Part shown: positions 25,121-34,072 of the stretch, piece by piece
Layout: the number at the start of each line of letters is the position of its first letter
How positions within the stretch are numbered: the stretch's first letter is position 1
The notes under the pieces: generated by a model
Seen by the model: the letters and a program-made list of their open reading frames with translations, nothing else
The model's database searches: none
What the model was told of the DNA's origin: nothing
DNA from: G963662605 sp963662605
GTDB lineage: Bacteria > Bacteroidota > Ignavibacteria > Ignavibacteriales > Ignavibacteriaceae
DNA length: 64,000 nucleotides
Assembly (NCBI GenBank): GCA_963662605.1
Contig: OY759785.1
Coordinates: 3,162,001-3,226,000, forward strand
Direction of reading: 5' to 3'
Program-made: the position numbers and the translations under genes

Positions 25121-26694
25121 CTAAAATCTCCTATCTTATACATCACCATCCGGGCACCATTTTTTTCAATTTCTTTATGACATGCGCGACACTCCACTTT
25201 ACCGTGAGCACCGGTAAGCGGGAACCGTGTTTTTTCGTGATTAAATTTTTCGGGCTTCCAGTTATCCGTTGTATGACACTCAAGACAATAGTTCTTCTTA
25301 TCTGTCTTGAATTGTCCCAGATGGATATCTGTGTGACACCATGAACAAGAGTCACTTACAGACTTAAATTTATAATCCCTTCGTCCGTTAACATCATCTA
25401 AGCGCATATGACATTGACGGCATTGGATTTGAGCATGTCGGCCCTGCAAAGCAAATTTTGTCGTATTATGATCGAAATTAATTCTCTGCCATGATTGAAC
25501 AGAGTGGCATCTGTCACATTGACTATCTTTCAAATACTCAGCAGTCAGCTCATCACCATGGACATTTGTATGGCAAGTTATACATTTGCCGCCAAGTTTT
25601 TTGAATACCCACCTATCGCCGGTTTTGTGACATTGCGAACAGGCGATGGACAAATGGCCTCCCTGCAATGCAAATCCGGCCGCCGCATGCCTTTCGAGCG
25701 TGAACGTGGATGGGGAAAATCCGTTAACTGTGTGACAATTTTTACAATCACCGGACTTACCATCAGCACCGAGAAATTGCCCCTCATGATAGTCCCGGTG
25801 ACAGTTGCTGCATTTTGCAAATAATGGTTTTGTCCCCCGTTCTTTCGTATGGCAATTTTCGCATTTTACAAAAACGTGCTTTCCTTCTAATTTAAAATTT
25901 GTCTTATCGTGATCAAATTTTACCGTATTTACCGAATGAAAACTTGATGGGTTATGGCATTTTTTGCAATCCTGACCAAATTTCCCTTTGTGGAAATCGT
26001 CGTGACAAGGACTGCAGTTTGCAAAGTTAAGTCCTTTAAATTTTTGAAATATCTTTCCATCGTTCGAGGTTTCTTTTTTATGACAGGCGGCACATTCCAC
26101 TGAAGCGTGCCTTCCAATCAATTTAAATTTTGTATTTGCGTGATCAAATTTTGATACCGGTTTAAACGCGGTTGTAGAATGACAAATTGAGCAATTATCA
26201 CCGAGACTTTTTTTATGAACATCTTCATGGCAAGAATTACAAGCATGCGAGAGGCCTAAAAAGGTGCCTTGTCTCTTTTTAATATTAGGGTCGCCGATAT
26301 TTTTAGCTTGATGACACTCATAGCATCCGATTTGAGCATGTTTTCCGGTTTGTTCAAAAGTTGTTTTTCGATGATCAAAATTCTTTTTATCAAAACGAAT
26401 CACCTGGAAATTCCGTCCATGATGCTCATTGTGACATTGCCAGCAGGTTTTACTTTTAACATCTGCACTTGAGTGATACCCTCTCCCCTGATTAATAAGT
26501 CCGGCAATTTCTTTGTGGCACGACAAACATTTAGCGGCAGAAACCTGCTTGCCGATTTCGTGGCACTTCGTGCAATTACTCATTCCCTCAAACCGGGCAT
26601 GAGCCAGCGATAATTCTCCGGGAGAAATTTGGGCATCCGAATAGCCGGTAATAATTAAAGAAATAATTATTCCGAGGAAGAAATATTTCAACAT
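25099..26694 (-). CDS. Multiheme c-type cytochrome with 20 CxxCH motifs
   Basis: A 531-residue exported cytochrome. Signal peptide 1-21 ends in SDAQ. I count 20 CxxCH motifs, about one per 26 residues, with interleaved FDH..T.F.L.GKH blocks that supply likely second axial histidines. The last motif, CAACH, is followed by one phenylalanine and the stop. Its final 22 bases also encode the start of the next cytochrome. It lies 32 bases after the FAD/iron-sulfur protein gene. It is likely the inner link between membrane oxidoreductase and the larger cytochrome. No lipobox is seen, so it should be soluble in the periplasm. Confidence 0.93.
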   Translation of the reverse strand: MLKYFFLGIIISLIITGYSDAQISPGELSLAHARFEGMSNCTKCHEIGKQVSAAKCLSCHKEIAGLINQGRGYHSSADVKSKTCWQCHNEHHGRNFQVIRFDKKNFDHRKTTFEQTGKHAQIGCYECHQAKNIGDPNIKKRQGTFLGLSHACNSCHEDVHKKSLGDNCSICHSTTAFKPVSKFDHANTKFKLIGRHASVECAACHKKETSNDGKIFQKFKGLNFANCSPCHDDFHKGKFGQDCKKCHNPSSFHSVNTVKFDHDKTNFKLEGKHVFVKCENCHTKERGTKPLFAKCSNCHRDYHEGQFLGADGKSGDCKNCHTVNGFSPSTFTLERHAAAGFALQGGHLSIACSQCHKTGDRWVFKKLGGKCITCHTNVHGDELTAEYLKDSQCDRCHSVQSWQRINFDHNTTKFALQGRHAQIQCRQCHMRLDDVNGRRDYKFKSVSDSCSWCHTDIHLGQFKTDKKNYCLECHTTDNWKPEKFNHEKTRFPLTGAHGKVECRACHKEIEKNGARMVMYKIGDFRCAACHF

Positions 26695-26726
26695 TGATGT
26701 TCTAATGATAAATGAAAAATCTTAGC

Positions 26727-28061
26727 CTACTTCTTATGCGATAACAATACATCTCCATGTTTTTTCGAAACAGTAATCCCGATATTTTGAAGAAATTGCG
26801 TGGGAAGTTCTCCGCCGATAAAAACATATACTAAATCATTTGGAATATGGATATTTTCAGATTTACCCGTACGTAAAATCACTTCGCTCTCCGAAATGTG
26901 CTGAACTTCAGTATTGAATAAAACTTTAACTATATTCCGCGACACAGCATCATTGATTTTTTCCAGATTCTTTTCCTTTATACGAGCGAATGCTTCATTC
27001 CGATACGAAAGAGTTACTTCATTGTCTTCTTTAGCCAGCAGCAAAGCGGATTCGATCGCCGAATCGCCGCCGCCAACGACCAATATCTTTTGATGATGTA
27101 TCAATTCAGGTTCAAGCAAGCGATAATATACCTTCGGTTCGTCTTCACCGGGGACGCCGAGCTTTCTTGGTGTTCCCCGCCTGCCTATAGCAATAATGAC
27201 GGAGCGGCTTGTGTATGCACTTTTATCCGATTGAATTTCAAATTTCCCGCCGGAATGATTTATGGAAACAACTTTTTCCTGCTCATGAATACTGATTCCG
27301 TTAGTCTTCAACACCTCTTCCCACAACTCCAATAATTCGGACTTGGATGTCTCTGTGAGCTTAATTTTACCAAACAAAGGCAAAACCATCGGCGATGTCA
27401 TAACTATCTTTCCTCGCGGGAAGCTATTGATGGTTCCACCTAATGTATCTTGTTCAAAAGTGACATATGAAAGTTTGTTTTCCTGAGCCGCTAAGGAGGC
27501 TGCCAGACCGGCCGGGCCGGCTCCAACTATCGCCAAATCATAATCTGCGTGCACCGACTTATTGATTTTTTTGATTGCGGAATATACTGATTGCTTCCCC
27601 TGTTCAACAGCATTTTTAATTAATCCCATGCCGCCAAGTTCACCTGCAACAAATAAGCATGGTATGTTAGTTTCAAACTCCGGAGTTATATGAGGTAGTT
27701 CAACCCCTCTTTTTTCCGTACCGATACATAGTGAAATTGCCTTTACGGGGCAGGCATTAAAACAAGCACCGTGTCCGATACATCTTGACGCATTAATGGT
27801 TGTTGCTTTTCCATCGGAGATACCTAAAATATCCTTTTCCGGACATGCCTGAATACATGCTCCGCTGCCGATACATATTTCCTGGTTTACTACAGGATGC
27901 AATGAAACCGGCTCATACAGTCCGAATTCTTTTGCTTTAATAATTTTCTGATTGGTAGTCTGTGATTTTTTGGCATGTTTCCTGAGATAGAAATACATGA
28001 TAATCGCGACCATAAGCAGTGCGAGTATGAAGCCTGCTATGTTTTCTACAAGAGCTTCCAT
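26727..28061 (-). CDS. Membrane-anchored 2x[4Fe-4S] / FAD-NAD(P) oxidoreductase
   Basis: A 444-residue protein with an N-terminal membrane helix (about 8-27) and a basic loop that places the rest in the cytoplasm. Two ferredoxin-type clusters follow: CIGSGACIQACPEKD and CIGHGACFNACPVKA. From about 172, a thioredoxin-reductase-like fold contains the FAD motif AIVGAGPAGLAAS and the NAD(P) motif ILVVGGGDSAIESALL. There is no CxxC redox pair of thioredoxin reductase. It could move electrons between NAD(P)H or ferredoxin and membrane carriers. In the operon it lies between the b-type membrane protein and the cytochromes, so it is the likely cytoplasmic entry or exit point. Direction of electron flow is not determined. 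Confidence 0.85.
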   Translation of the reverse strand: MEALVENIAGFILALLMVAIIMYFYLRKHAKKSQTTNQKIIKAKEFGLYEPVSLHPVVNQEICIGSGACIQACPEKDILGISDGKATTINASRCIGHGACFNACPVKAISLCIGTEKRGVELPHITPEFETNIPCLFVAGELGGMGLIKNAVEQGKQSVYSAIKKINKSVHADYDLAIVGAGPAGLAASLAAQENKLSYVTFEQDTLGGTINSFPRGKIVMTSPMVLPLFGKIKLTETSKSELLELWEEVLKTNGISIHEQEKVVSINHSGGKFEIQSDKSAYTSRSVIIAIGRRGTPRKLGVPGEDEPKVYYRLLEPELIHHQKILVVGGGDSAIESALLLAKEDNEVTLSYRNEAFARIKEKNLEKINDAVSRNIVKVLFNTEVQHISESEVILRTGKSENIHIPNDLVYVFIGGELPTQFLQNIGITVSKKHGDVLLSHKK

Positions 28062-28142
28062 CGAATCACAATATCTTAAGTGAGTTTTTATTAACCGGCT
28101 ATAAATCTATCTAATAATTTCAACGGCGTTTTTTTCACTCCG

Positions 28143-29024
28143 TTAAAAAATCCACCGGTATCCAAAGGTTATCGTAACTATAACATGAATCAACATTATA
28201 ATAAACATCGTAATTGCAAAAGGCAAATGGAAAATGTGCCAGTAACGAAATAGTTTTTGCATCGTTCTCAGCAATCCAATCCTTCTTATAAGAACAACTT
28301 TTGCCTTAATTAACGGCAGAACCATCTTTTTAACAACCCCCGGTTCAACCTGTTGCGACATTAATTCCTTACCAAACCGTTTCAAATCCAGCGGCAGTGA
28401 TATATATATCGAAATAAGCGATTTTATACCATCAAGAAAACGAAAGTTTGTGAATTTATCGGAATCCTCAACAAAAGCGTTGATTTTGCCCATAATCGCC
28501 GGTGAAAGACGGGCTTCATTTTTCAAGCGGTTAGTTAATTCGGTATTGAGGTCATCTATTTCCTGCATACTAAGTTCATTTCCGGCAATGCTGCGTGGAA
28601 TTTGGATATAGATGTACCGCCCGACAACACCGCTAAGAACTACCGCAACCATACTCCAGAAACTTACCGAAACTATACCACCAAACTTAAAATCCGTGTG
28701 AAATAACACAAGTATTGGCCCCACAACACACATAAAGACATGGAATTCCAGCCAATGCGACAAATATCCCCAGCCAAAAATTTTCTTCCACCGCTTTCTG
28801 AGCATATAACTGAAAACGCCGATCATCATCATAAGCGTACCCACAATACCAAACCCGTGACCTAAAAGGCCCGAAGGTTTCAGCAATGGATATTTTAAGG
28901 AGAAAGGTTTATCAAGACTTGAGAGTATGTAATAATCAATGCCATTGTATATCAACAAGGCTACTGTGGACATTGCCACCGCTACGAATAGGGTTATATA
29001 TATTCTGTGAGCAAGCTTTGACAT
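28143..29024 (-). CDS. Membrane cytochrome b-like protein
   Basis: A 293-residue integral membrane protein with about five membrane helices, a cytoplasmic or periplasmic helical insert (about 140-215), and histidines inside or at the ends of helices (LLGHGFG, SHWLEFHVFM, LFHTDF, YWHIFHLPF, MLIHVIV). This histidine placement fits a diheme cytochrome b561-type electron carrier. It is the first gene of the five-gene electron-transfer operon, 81 bases before the FAD/iron-sulfur gene. A likely ribosome site is GAGGATT before the ATG. The heme assignment is from helix position only; it may instead be a quinone-interacting anchor. It converges on nothing; the terminator of the next unit lies upstream. 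Confidence 0.65.
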   Translation of the reverse strand: MSKLAHRIYITLFVAVAMSTVALLIYNGIDYYILSSLDKPFSLKYPLLKPSGLLGHGFGIVGTLMMMIGVFSYMLRKRWKKIFGWGYLSHWLEFHVFMCVVGPILVLFHTDFKFGGIVSVSFWSMVAVVLSGVVGRYIYIQIPRSIAGNELSMQEIDDLNTELTNRLKNEARLSPAIMGKINAFVEDSDKFTNFRFLDGIKSLISIYISLPLDLKRFGKELMSQQVEPGVVKKMVLPLIKAKVVLIRRIGLLRTMQKLFRYWHIFHLPFAITMFIIMLIHVIVTITFGYRWIF

Positions 29025-29097
29025 AATCCTCAGAATTAATGTAAAGAGATTAATACGTTAGCGAATTAAGCCTACTGTGAAATGTGAAAAGAAAAAC

Positions 29098-29129
29098 GGG
29101 CTTTCACTTTTGTAAAGTAATGAAAGCCC
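29098..29129 (-). terminator. Intrinsic terminator for the dapF unit
   Basis: GGGCTTTCA and TGAAAGCCC form a 9-bp stem followed on the minus strand by a T-rich tract. It lies 20 bases after the 98-residue gene and separates the dapF unit from the cytochrome operon. Confidence 0.8.
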
Positions 29130-29149
29130 TCAAATAAATTATAATAATT

Positions 29150-29446
29150 TTATAATTCAAGAAGTGTATTGTATCTCGTCGTATTATGTACTTTTAAAGT
29201 TTCAATTTTTGAGATTAAAACATTAACTCTTTCGTTTTCTGCGTCATCAAAATTTTCATATGATTCTTCTGAGCCGAAAACAAAAATCTCCTGAAATGAA
29301 TTTGCTTTCCCTTTGATTTCATACACCTCATACGAAACCAAGCCTTCCGGCTTAATAAGCGATTTCATTTCTTGGACTGAAGAGACATAATCTTCTCTTT
29401 TTTCCGGTATAACATCATATTGAACAGTGAAAATGACCTTTGGCAT
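29150..29446 (-). CDS. Small ABM/ferredoxin-like fold protein
   Basis: A 98-residue protein with the short alternating beta-alpha pattern of antibiotic-biosynthesis-monooxygenase-like domains. The sequence starts VIFTVQYDVIPEKREDY and has the SYEVYEIKGKANSFQEIFVF strand pair. No catalytic residues can be assigned. It lies 22 bases after dapF in the same direction, so the two probably share a transcript, but no link to lysine biosynthesis is evident. Confidence 0.55.
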   Translation of the reverse strand: MPKVIFTVQYDVIPEKREDYVSSVQEMKSLIKPEGLVSYEVYEIKGKANSFQEIFVFGSEESYENFDDAENERVNVLISKIETLKVHNTTRYNTLLEL

Positions 29447-29468
29447 TATAGCTCCATAATTTATAGTT

Positions 29469-30299
29469 TTAATTCTCTATTTCACCGGCAAAATTAATTT
29501 CGGCCGGACCAGTAAGCGAGACATGAGAAATTGCGCCGCCGTCCGCGGCAAAATCAACCACAAGTTTTTTCCCACTTGTCGGAATGATTGTCACCGGATT
29601 TTCCGTATGGGCATTCATGTGTGAAATCAGCGCCGCAGCTGTTGCGCCTGTACCACAAGCTAATGTCTCTGCTTCAACACCGCGTTCATATGTCCGCAAG
29701 TGCACAATATTATTTTTTATCGTCAAAAAATTTACATTCGTTCCGCCGGGACTAAACATCTCATGATAGCGCAGTTTTCTTCCGACTCCTGCCACATCAA
29801 ATGAAGATAGTTCGACATCATTTCCAAATTCGGACACATCAATCACAACATGAGGTGACCCGGTATCAATAAACGACGCGTTTACGGTTTTTCCATCAAT
29901 GCTCAGCGGAAAATTCAATTGAAGCTTTTCCGGCTTCTGCAGATAGAATTTGATAAAACCATCGCCGATAACTTCGCCTTCAAACGTTTCACCGATGCAA
30001 ACGAATTTCACTTTTGACGATGAAAATTTCCTCTTCACTCCGGCAAAACGGATGGCACATCTTGCACCATTCCCGCATAAGCTACCGGTTGAACCGTCAG
30101 CATTATAATATTCCATCGCAAAATCGGCATCCTGAGCTTTAGCGACAGTTATAACTCCGTCCCCTCCGACTCCAAAGTAACGATTGCAAATCTTCTGAAT
30201 GAATTCTGCCGAAAGAACCAGATCCGGATTCTCATCTCTGTCGAAAGCAATGAAATCATTGCCGGCACCATTCATTTTTACGAAAGAATATTTTTTCAT
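29469..30299 (-). CDS. dapF: Diaminopimelate epimerase
   Basis: A 276-residue enzyme that interconverts LL- and meso-diaminopimelate for lysine and peptidoglycan synthesis in the cytoplasm. The two catalytic cysteines are present: C75 in GSLCGNGARC and C215 in LACGTGATA. FVKMNGAGNDF at the N terminus and the NADGS loop are also typical. Length is normal for the family. It begins a two-gene unit with the small ABM-like protein. Assignment is firm. Confidence 0.95.
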   Translation of the reverse strand: MKKYSFVKMNGAGNDFIAFDRDENPDLVLSAEFIQKICNRYFGVGGDGVITVAKAQDADFAMEYYNADGSTGSLCGNGARCAIRFAGVKRKFSSSKVKFVCIGETFEGEVIGDGFIKFYLQKPEKLQLNFPLSIDGKTVNASFIDTGSPHVVIDVSEFGNDVELSSFDVAGVGRKLRYHEMFSPGGTNVNFLTIKNNIVHLRTYERGVEAETLACGTGATAAALISHMNAHTENPVTIIPTSGKKLVVDFAADGGAISHVSLTGPAEINFAGEIEN

Positions 30300-30432
30300 A
30301 ACATTGTAATTTAGCTGAATATTGCGTCCTTTTCAATGAAAATCTTCTGAATCTTCGATTTTAAATTATAAAATGAGGAAAATTGTTGGTTTGGTAAAGG
30401 ATTTTGTGCGCATAGAGGGAAATTGATACGTT

Positions 30433-31869
30433 TTATTTTGTTTTAACCGTCGTAAAAATGTCTGAAATACTTAATTTCATCGTTCTTTTTCCGACTAAAA
30501 AGAATATGACAAGCAATGCGGCATCAACAAATACATTATCCAGATAAGTACCCGCCGCAAAAATAATCAAAGCTGCTCCTGCGAAAATTGTGACACTGGA
30601 CTTCTCGTAAGTTACACTGATTATATTCCTTGACAATGAATACATATAAAAAGCCGGAACGATATAGCTGATAAAGGTAGCTAACGCCGCTCCGTTCATT
30701 CCCCAAATAGGAATTAGTATAAAGTTCAAAGAGATGTTCAGAACAAAGGCAATTGCATCGTTAAACAGGAAATATGTGCTCTTACCCGTTGTATACGGCA
30801 GGATAGAATTGAATGAAACAATACCGTTACACAAATAGCCGAGCAAAACGAACGGGAGAATGGTAATTCCACTTTTATATGCCGGATTAAATAAGAATAT
30901 CGAGTCGCTGAGTTTGATGTCAAACAATACCGGAATCAATAATGACACCGTCAAAAAGATGGATAATGCCATAAACAAATACTTGGTAAAGACTCTGCCG
31001 AAATGCTCGCTATAACCTTCAGTGCCGAATTTCTTGATTGCATGAGGAACCCACGCTGTTCTAAATGCAATTACGTAAATGTACATTACATTCGCAATCT
31101 TGTATGAGAAACTGTAAATGCCCACCTGCCGGGAATCATAGAAGTGATCCAAAATTATTCGGTCAGCCAGATCTGTACAGGTTGTAAAAATCCCTGCCAG
31201 CATAAGCGGCAGACTAAACCTTAGTATTGCCGATACATCAACAGAAATGTTTTGTCCGGTATAATTCTTACCGGTATAAGCGGACATGAGCAGCATTGTC
31301 GCAAAGTGAGCGATTACCTGCGACAGTACCAAACCGTATATGCCAAATCGGAAATAGAGAATAAAGACAAAGGTGAGGATAAAATTAGTGCCGGCATTGA
31401 CAAATGTATAAAATATTACTTTGCCGACTTCCTCCTTGGTTTTTTGAAGTTGCAGAATCAGATCAACACATGCCTCAAGAACCAAAAGCCAGGCGAACAG
31501 CCTGATTGTTGAAATATAACTGGTGGTTCCGGTAATAGCAATTGACATTTGCGGGGCTGTCACATAGATCAGTGCCGACATAACTAAACCGATAACGAAA
31601 GCACCTGTCAGGAGAATGGAAAAAATTTTTTGACGAAGTTTCTCATCGTTGGCATCTAAATAAAATTTTGTCAGAGTGCTGTACAACCCACCCTGAATAA
31701 CCGTTAAAAGTATAAGGTATCCGGTAAGAAAGAGAGAATAGTATCCATACTCCCTCGGCATGATGTAATGCGATATAATCGGGAGCAGCAAAAAGTTTGC
31801 CGCCTTAAGGAATATGTTGGCAACCGAGTATGACAAAATATTTTGTACAACATTTCCCTTATTTCTCAT
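30433..31869 (-). CDS. Polysaccharide flippase, MOP/MATE superfamily
   Basis: A 478-residue protein with about 12-14 membrane helices of the Wzx/MurJ/MATE type. These proteins flip lipid-linked glycans across the cytoplasmic membrane. The N-terminal LSYSVANIFLKAANFLLLPI segment and the REYGYYSL loop fit the polysaccharide-biosynthesis branch. Its start overlaps the end of the glycosyltransferase gene by four bases, so it is coupled to it. It is the last gene of an exopolysaccharide-type operon running from 33913. Confidence 0.8.
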   Translation of the reverse strand: MRNKGNVVQNILSYSVANIFLKAANFLLLPIISHYIMPREYGYYSLFLTGYLILLTVIQGGLYSTLTKFYLDANDEKLRQKIFSILLTGAFVIGLVMSALIYVTAPQMSIAITGTTSYISTIRLFAWLLVLEACVDLILQLQKTKEEVGKVIFYTFVNAGTNFILTFVFILYFRFGIYGLVLSQVIAHFATMLLMSAYTGKNYTGQNISVDVSAILRFSLPLMLAGIFTTCTDLADRIILDHFYDSRQVGIYSFSYKIANVMYIYVIAFRTAWVPHAIKKFGTEGYSEHFGRVFTKYLFMALSIFLTVSLLIPVLFDIKLSDSIFLFNPAYKSGITILPFVLLGYLCNGIVSFNSILPYTTGKSTYFLFNDAIAFVLNISLNFILIPIWGMNGAALATFISYIVPAFYMYSLSRNIISVTYEKSSVTIFAGAALIIFAAGTYLDNVFVDAALLVIFFLVGKRTMKLSISDIFTTVKTK

Positions 31870-32942
31870 ACAATCCCGCGCGTCTTGTATAATTCATAAA
31901 GGCGGTTATTTACGCTTTTATAGCTGTGGTATTTTTCCACCCACAACTTCCCCCTGCTGCCGTAATCTTCGCGAAGATTTTTATCATCAATTAGCCGCAT
32001 GAGCACCTTGTACAACTCATCGGCATTATTGGCGACAACAAACGGGTTTTCGGGCAGCCAATCAGCGTATTCCTTACTCATATTCGTAATCACCGGAATA
32101 CCCATAGCGAGAGTCTCTATTCCGGCTTTACCATATCCGGTGCCACCCATAGTGCCGCCAACCTGATCAATGCAGATATCACAGGTACTTTTTATTTGCA
32201 GAACTTCCTGTCTCGGCATATTTTCCAAAAGACGGAAATCTATAAATTTTTCTCCTTGAATCTTCTTAATTACATCAAGTATTAATTCCGTTCCTTTGTA
32301 CCTTCTGTTTGTCGGAGAGTGAACAATGCGTACCGCTTTATGATCATGCGCCTTTCGTTGAGGGAGTTCTGAAGAATCATAAGGATAAAAAACATATTCC
32401 AGTCCGGACATCATCTGTAGATGATCAAACTCGGATGTAATATTCAGATCGGATATATTATGCAGTTCGGGAATGATACCACGGATTCGTAAGTCGCTCC
32501 CGTAATAACAGCAGACAATCTTTTTTCCGGCACTTTTCCATTTTTTTGCCTGTGCGGCATTTCGATAGAAATCCAACCCCGCATCATAATGGATAATGTC
32601 ATATGTATCCAGCAGGTAATCCCGAATAATCTTTTCGACTTCCGGTTTCCTAAAGTAATCATTTAACTTAAAATAATACTCCTCAATAATATTATTGGCC
32701 TTGAAGACAGGCGTGCCCTTGCCCATCACCTTTTCCCTGTCGCCGACTTTCTTTTTTCTCCAATATTTGGCAAGCTTAAAGGTGGGCAGCGGAAAGTTCA
32801 AACAAATATCTTCAGGAAAATCTAAGATGTTTTGATGAAATGTAATAAGGTGTGATTCATCGCCGGAGGCGATGTGCATTTTATAAAAATCATAGGGCAC
32901 CCCCGCGAAATTTTGCGGAGCAAGGTGCAAAATTCTTTTCAT
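31866..32942 (-). CDS. Glycosyltransferase (GT4-like)
   Basis: A 358-residue GT-B-fold enzyme. The C-terminal half contains GTGYGKAGIETLAMGIPVI, with the family EX7E-like acidic region, and the usual tail motif LWVEKYHSYKSV. The N-terminal sugar-acceptor domain is variable. It overlaps by one base (TAATG) with the FemAB-like gene upstream and by four bases with the flippase gene. It likely adds a sugar to a surface polysaccharide or glycolipid in the cytoplasm. Donor and acceptor are unknown. Confidence 0.75.
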   Translation of the reverse strand: MKRILHLAPQNFAGVPYDFYKMHIASGDESHLITFHQNILDFPEDICLNFPLPTFKLAKYWRKKKVGDREKVMGKGTPVFKANNIIEEYYFKLNDYFRKPEVEKIIRDYLLDTYDIIHYDAGLDFYRNAAQAKKWKSAGKKIVCCYYGSDLRIRGIIPELHNISDLNITSEFDHLQMMSGLEYVFYPYDSSELPQRKAHDHKAVRIVHSPTNRRYKGTELILDVIKKIQGEKFIDFRLLENMPRQEVLQIKSTCDICIDQVGGTMGGTGYGKAGIETLAMGIPVITNMSKEYADWLPENPFVVANNADELYKVLMRLIDDKNLREDYGSRGKLWVEKYHSYKSVNNRLYELYKTRGIV

Positions 32943-33913
32943 TATAATTCTTTGTAGTATGTATCCCGAAAAATGCCCCGCGAACCAAAGTTTTCTTTGA
33001 AACGCCCAAGGCCCCAGTTCGGCTCCATATTAACGGTAAAGATGCCGAAGTCCAAATATTTGAAACCTTCATGGCGGTAGCGCTTCATGATTTCGTAAAA
33101 CAACAGATTCACCGGACGGTATTTCTGATATTCTTCATCATGGCTGATATAAAAAGCAAGTACTACATTTTTATTGGCGCTAAAGTTACATACACCAGCC
33201 ATAAGCGTATCGCCTTTAAATGCACCGAACAGTCGGATTTTCGTAGGGAACATTGATTTTAATTTCATCAACTCGTCGAGAGTATGAGTCGGCGTTACAT
33301 TATGACGCATCTTAAGATTTTTTTTCAGAATTTCATAATAATCGGCGAACCTGTCGGTTTCAACTATTTCGACTCCCTGAGCAACTGCCTTTTTAACAGA
33401 AGTTCTGGCCTCTGCGCGGTACGTTGCAAGTAAATCATCATCCTCATTATCCAACTGTACAACACTGGAAATCTCGCGTTTTAAATAATTGAATCCATTG
33501 CGGTAAAGTGCAAAGTCAAAATAATTTGAATACTTGGAAGCATAGTAGATCGGGGGCGGTGTCAATTGAATTGCATCCACTTTTAAGGATTTGGCGTACT
33601 TTATCAGGCCTTCAGCAACATCAAACGCGTCTCTTACCGTAAAATCATTCTTGTACGCTACACCACCATAGGAAGCACCTGAGTGTGAAGAAAGGATTTT
33701 TTTGCCGTCACGATTAACAATTGCTGCTGGAAAAACCGCAAAAGGTTTGTTTTCTTTAAGTATAATTGCCGAACCGTCTACAAAACGACCTTTAGGGTGA
33801 TATGATAAAAATTTCCGTTTGTGAAACAGAGTGCCGTTATCGGTTCCTTCAACGAACGCATCCCATTCGGCATCCTTGGTTGCATTGCCGCTGTATTGCT
33901 CAAATTCTATCAT
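32942..33913 (-). CDS. FemAB-like GNAT-fold transferase
   Basis: A 323-residue protein with the same architecture as 4640-5662: a YRAEARTSVKKAVAQG segment, NLKMRHNVTPTHTLDEL, ANKNVVLAFYISHDEEY and the KYLDFGIFTVNMEPNWGLGRFKENFG end, where the conserved fold changes to the acceptor domain. In this genome such a protein is first in an operon with a glycosyltransferase and flippase. That makes a role in modifying a lipid-linked sugar, for example amide or acyl addition, more likely than peptidoglycan cross-bridging. The start lies 60 bases upstream of the divergent histidine-kinase region. Confidence 0.7.
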   Translation of the reverse strand: MIEFEQYSGNATKDAEWDAFVEGTDNGTLFHKRKFLSYHPKGRFVDGSAIILKENKPFAVFPAAIVNRDGKKILSSHSGASYGGVAYKNDFTVRDAFDVAEGLIKYAKSLKVDAIQLTPPPIYYASKYSNYFDFALYRNGFNYLKREISSVVQLDNEDDDLLATYRAEARTSVKKAVAQGVEIVETDRFADYYEILKKNLKMRHNVTPTHTLDELMKLKSMFPTKIRLFGAFKGDTLMAGVCNFSANKNVVLAFYISHDEEYQKYRPVNLLFYEIMKRYRHEGFKYLDFGIFTVNMEPNWGLGRFKENFGSRGIFRDTYYKEL

Positions 33914-34019
33914 GCAAAGTCCTAAAAGTATTATTACTATTCTGAAAGATAGTGATATGACGGCAATTCCTCAATGGAAATTGGCAGTGCGCCCTTATTT
34001 ATAATTTACGGTTTTACCA

Positions 34020-34027
34020 TATATTTG
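34020..34027 (+). promoter_or_regulatory. -7 box (TATATTTG) for the sensor kinase operon
   Basis: TATATTTG matches TAnnTTTG exactly. It lies 46 bases before the ATG at 34073 and downstream of the alternative ATG at 33974, which favours 34073 as the true start. No clear TTTG -33 box is visible. Confidence 0.45.
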
Positions 34028-34072
34028 CTATGTGATTTATCAAATTTTACCTGTTTGAAAGTTTACAAGCAT

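Noticed and set aside
22814..26694. Many long open frames on the plus strand opposite the cytochrome genes
   Set aside because: They mirror the repetitive CxxCH coding sequence and have no start signals or family resemblance.
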